From NCBI GenBank assembly GCA_013151465.1, contig JAADIF010000056.1, positions 1 through 5,853 on the forward strand: DNA of 5,853 nucleotides. Reading direction: 5' to 3'. Position numbers and translations under genes: made by a program. A model generated the notes under the pieces. The model did no database searches, was not told the origin of the DNA, and saw only the letters and a program-made list of their open reading frames with translations. The stretch is from Microcaldota archaeon. Lineage in GTDB: Archaea > Aenigmatarchaeota > Aenigmatarchaeia > QMZP01 > QMZT01. Within the stretch, counting starts at the first letter, position 1. Every line of letters begins with the position of its first letter. Shown here one piece after another: positions 5,373 to 5,853 of this stretch.

Positions 5373-5387
5373 AACCACGATGTGGTT
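5373..5387. promoter_or_regulatory. Inverted repeat AACCAC-N3-GTGGTT, candidate operator
   Basis: Two exact 6-bp arms flank GAT. It lies 23 nt upstream of the radical SAM start codon. TGGTTA recurs at 5383-5388 and 5393-5398, exactly 10 bp apart, so the pattern is phased with the helix. It could be bound by the divergent Lrp/AsnC-type protein or another regulator (inference). The rest of the 5351-5488 spacer is A/T-rich, and I cannot place a convincing radical SAM TATA box in it. Confidence 0.4.
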
Positions 5388-5450
5388 ATTCTTGGTTAAC
5401 AATAATCATATCATCCATAATAATGAAATCAGTAAAAATTGACCGAAAAT

Positions 5451-5460
5451 GATAAAAATA
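5451..5460 (+). promoter_or_regulatory. Possible TATA box of the Lrp/AsnC gene
   Basis: GATAAAAATA is centred about 33 nt upstream of ATG at 5489, predicting a leader of only about 7 nt. The surrounding sequence is generally A/T-rich, so other positions are possible. Confidence 0.3.
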
Positions 5461-5488
5461 CAATAGATAATATAATAAATGGTAAGAT

Positions 5489-5689
5489 ATGAAAGATAAT
5501 ATTGTGAAATTGGATAACATAGATCGCAAGATTCTCTTTGAGCTTGACAAAAACTGCAGAATAAACACAGCGAAGTTGGGGAGAATTGTAAGAAAATCCC
5601 GCGAGGCGGTAAAATATCGTATCAGGCGGCTTGTTGAAAAAGGAGTTATAACGGCTTTTACCATTTCGTTGAATCCGAACAAGCTGTGA
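5489..5689 (+). CDS. Lrp/AsnC-family regulator, N-terminal HTH part, ends at in-frame UGA
   Basis: A 66-residue frame carrying the AsnC-type helix-turn-helix. LDNIDRKILFELDKNCRINT (8-27) is helix 1 and the start of the HTH, KLGRIVRKSREAVKYRIRRL (29-48) is the recognition region, and VEKGVITAFTISLNPNKL leads toward the ligand-binding RAM domain. Full family members are about 140-160 residues. This frame stops at TGA (5687-5689), but the same frame continues with excellent RAM-domain sequence to the window edge. The expected residue at the stop is usually Gly after NPNKL, so a GGA-to-TGA change is the simplest cause. Other genes here end in UGA, so UGA is read as stop. ATG is chosen with only a weak GGTAAG site 5 nt upstream. 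It is divergent from the radical SAM gene, which it may regulate. Confidence 0.75.
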   Translation: MKDNIVKLDNIDRKILFELDKNCRINTAKLGRIVRKSREAVKYRIRRLVEKGVITAFTISLNPNKL

Positions 5690-5853
5690 AAGAGCTTGTA
5701 TAAGATATACCTTAAGCTCGAGAACATCCCGCAAAAGAAAGAGGAATTTTTGTCATATCTAAGAAACGAGCCAGATATCTACTGGATAGGGGAATGCGAC
5801 GGCCAGTGGGACCTGATATTTGCTTTCTATGCAGGAAGCGATGTAGAATTCAA
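5690..5853 (+). pseudogene. Remainder of the interrupted Lrp/AsnC gene (RAM-domain start), runs off the window
   Basis: Directly after the UGA and in the same frame, 54 codons read KSLYKIYLKLENIPQKKEEF, then LSYLRNEPDIYWIGECDG and QWDLIFAFYAGSDVEF. This is the start of the Lrp/AsnC effector-binding and oligomerisation domain, including the usual 'Y.I..L.GQWDLI.' pattern. No frameshift is needed, so a single base accounts for the break. No good start codon or ribosome binding site lies just after the stop (only a TTG at codon 3), so independent translation is unlikely. It could be a true pseudogene, a sequencing error, or a readthrough site. The gene's end is outside the window. Confidence 0.75.

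Noticed and set aside
5687..5689. UGA recoded as an amino acid across the genome
   Set aside because: At least four genes in the window (TDT, tandem NifX-like, radical SAM and the 106-residue gene) end with UGA at family-typical ends or gene boundaries.
5386..5734. Minus-strand frames of 113 and 101 residues opposite the Lrp gene
   Set aside because: Their hydrophobic, Phe/Leu/Tyr-rich composition is what an A/T-rich antisense strand produces, and they lie over a clear HTH gene.

Overview
The window looks archaeal. The signs are TATA-type promoters about 26-32 bases upstream of starts, strong GGTGA-type ribosome binding sites, bulge-helix-bulge (BHB) introns in a tRNA gene with no encoded CCA, a T-run terminator, and archaeal-style DUF134, NifX-like and Lrp/AsnC proteins. 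The single-cluster ferredoxin, the cofactor-carrier-like NifX domains and the radical SAM protein fit an anaerobe. The lineage (euryarchaeal or DPANN) cannot be settled from this sequence. Nearly everything is on the minus strand, so the reading order runs from high to low coordinates.

Bases 3431 to 1 hold a tight six-gene operon. A TATA box (3424-3431) lies next to a perfect 20-bp palindrome (3404-3423). The first gene starts at 3401, so its mRNA is probably leaderless. Gene order is: a DUF134 regulator fused to a DUF5320-like Gly/Met/Arg-rich segment and a zinc ribbon; a protein with two tandem NifX-like (Nitro_FeMo-Co) domains; a TDT/TehA/SLAC1-type anion channel or transporter; a single-cluster ferredoxin with a Gly/Arg/His tail; a DUF1684 protein; and another NifX-like protein cut by the window edge. 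Several genes overlap or nearly abut. No nitrogenase gene is visible, so the NifX-like domains probably handle a metal or Fe-S cluster for another purpose, together with electron transfer and anion transport. That reading is inference.

Bases 3461 to 3781 hold a tRNA gene with its own promoter and T-run terminator. The best solution found is tRNA-Lys(UUU) split by three BHB introns of 110, 31 and 56 nt, in the D-loop, at position 30/31 and at the canonical 37/38. One exon is only 7 nt. All three splice sites show a perfect 4-bp central helix with 3-nt bulges cut 2|1, and the joined exons give a regular 75-nt cloverleaf. The second and third BHB motifs use the same nucleotides, which implies ordered splicing.

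Bases 5350 to 3807 hold a two-gene unit: a radical SAM protein with a reduced SPASM/twitch-like C-terminal Cys set, followed 5 nt later by a 106-residue protein I do not recognise. Divergent from it, at 5489 on the plus strand, is an Lrp/AsnC regulator. Its reading frame is interrupted by one in-frame UGA at a usually Gly position, and the frame continues with good family sequence to the window edge. The 138-bp divergent spacer carries an inverted repeat that could be an operator.
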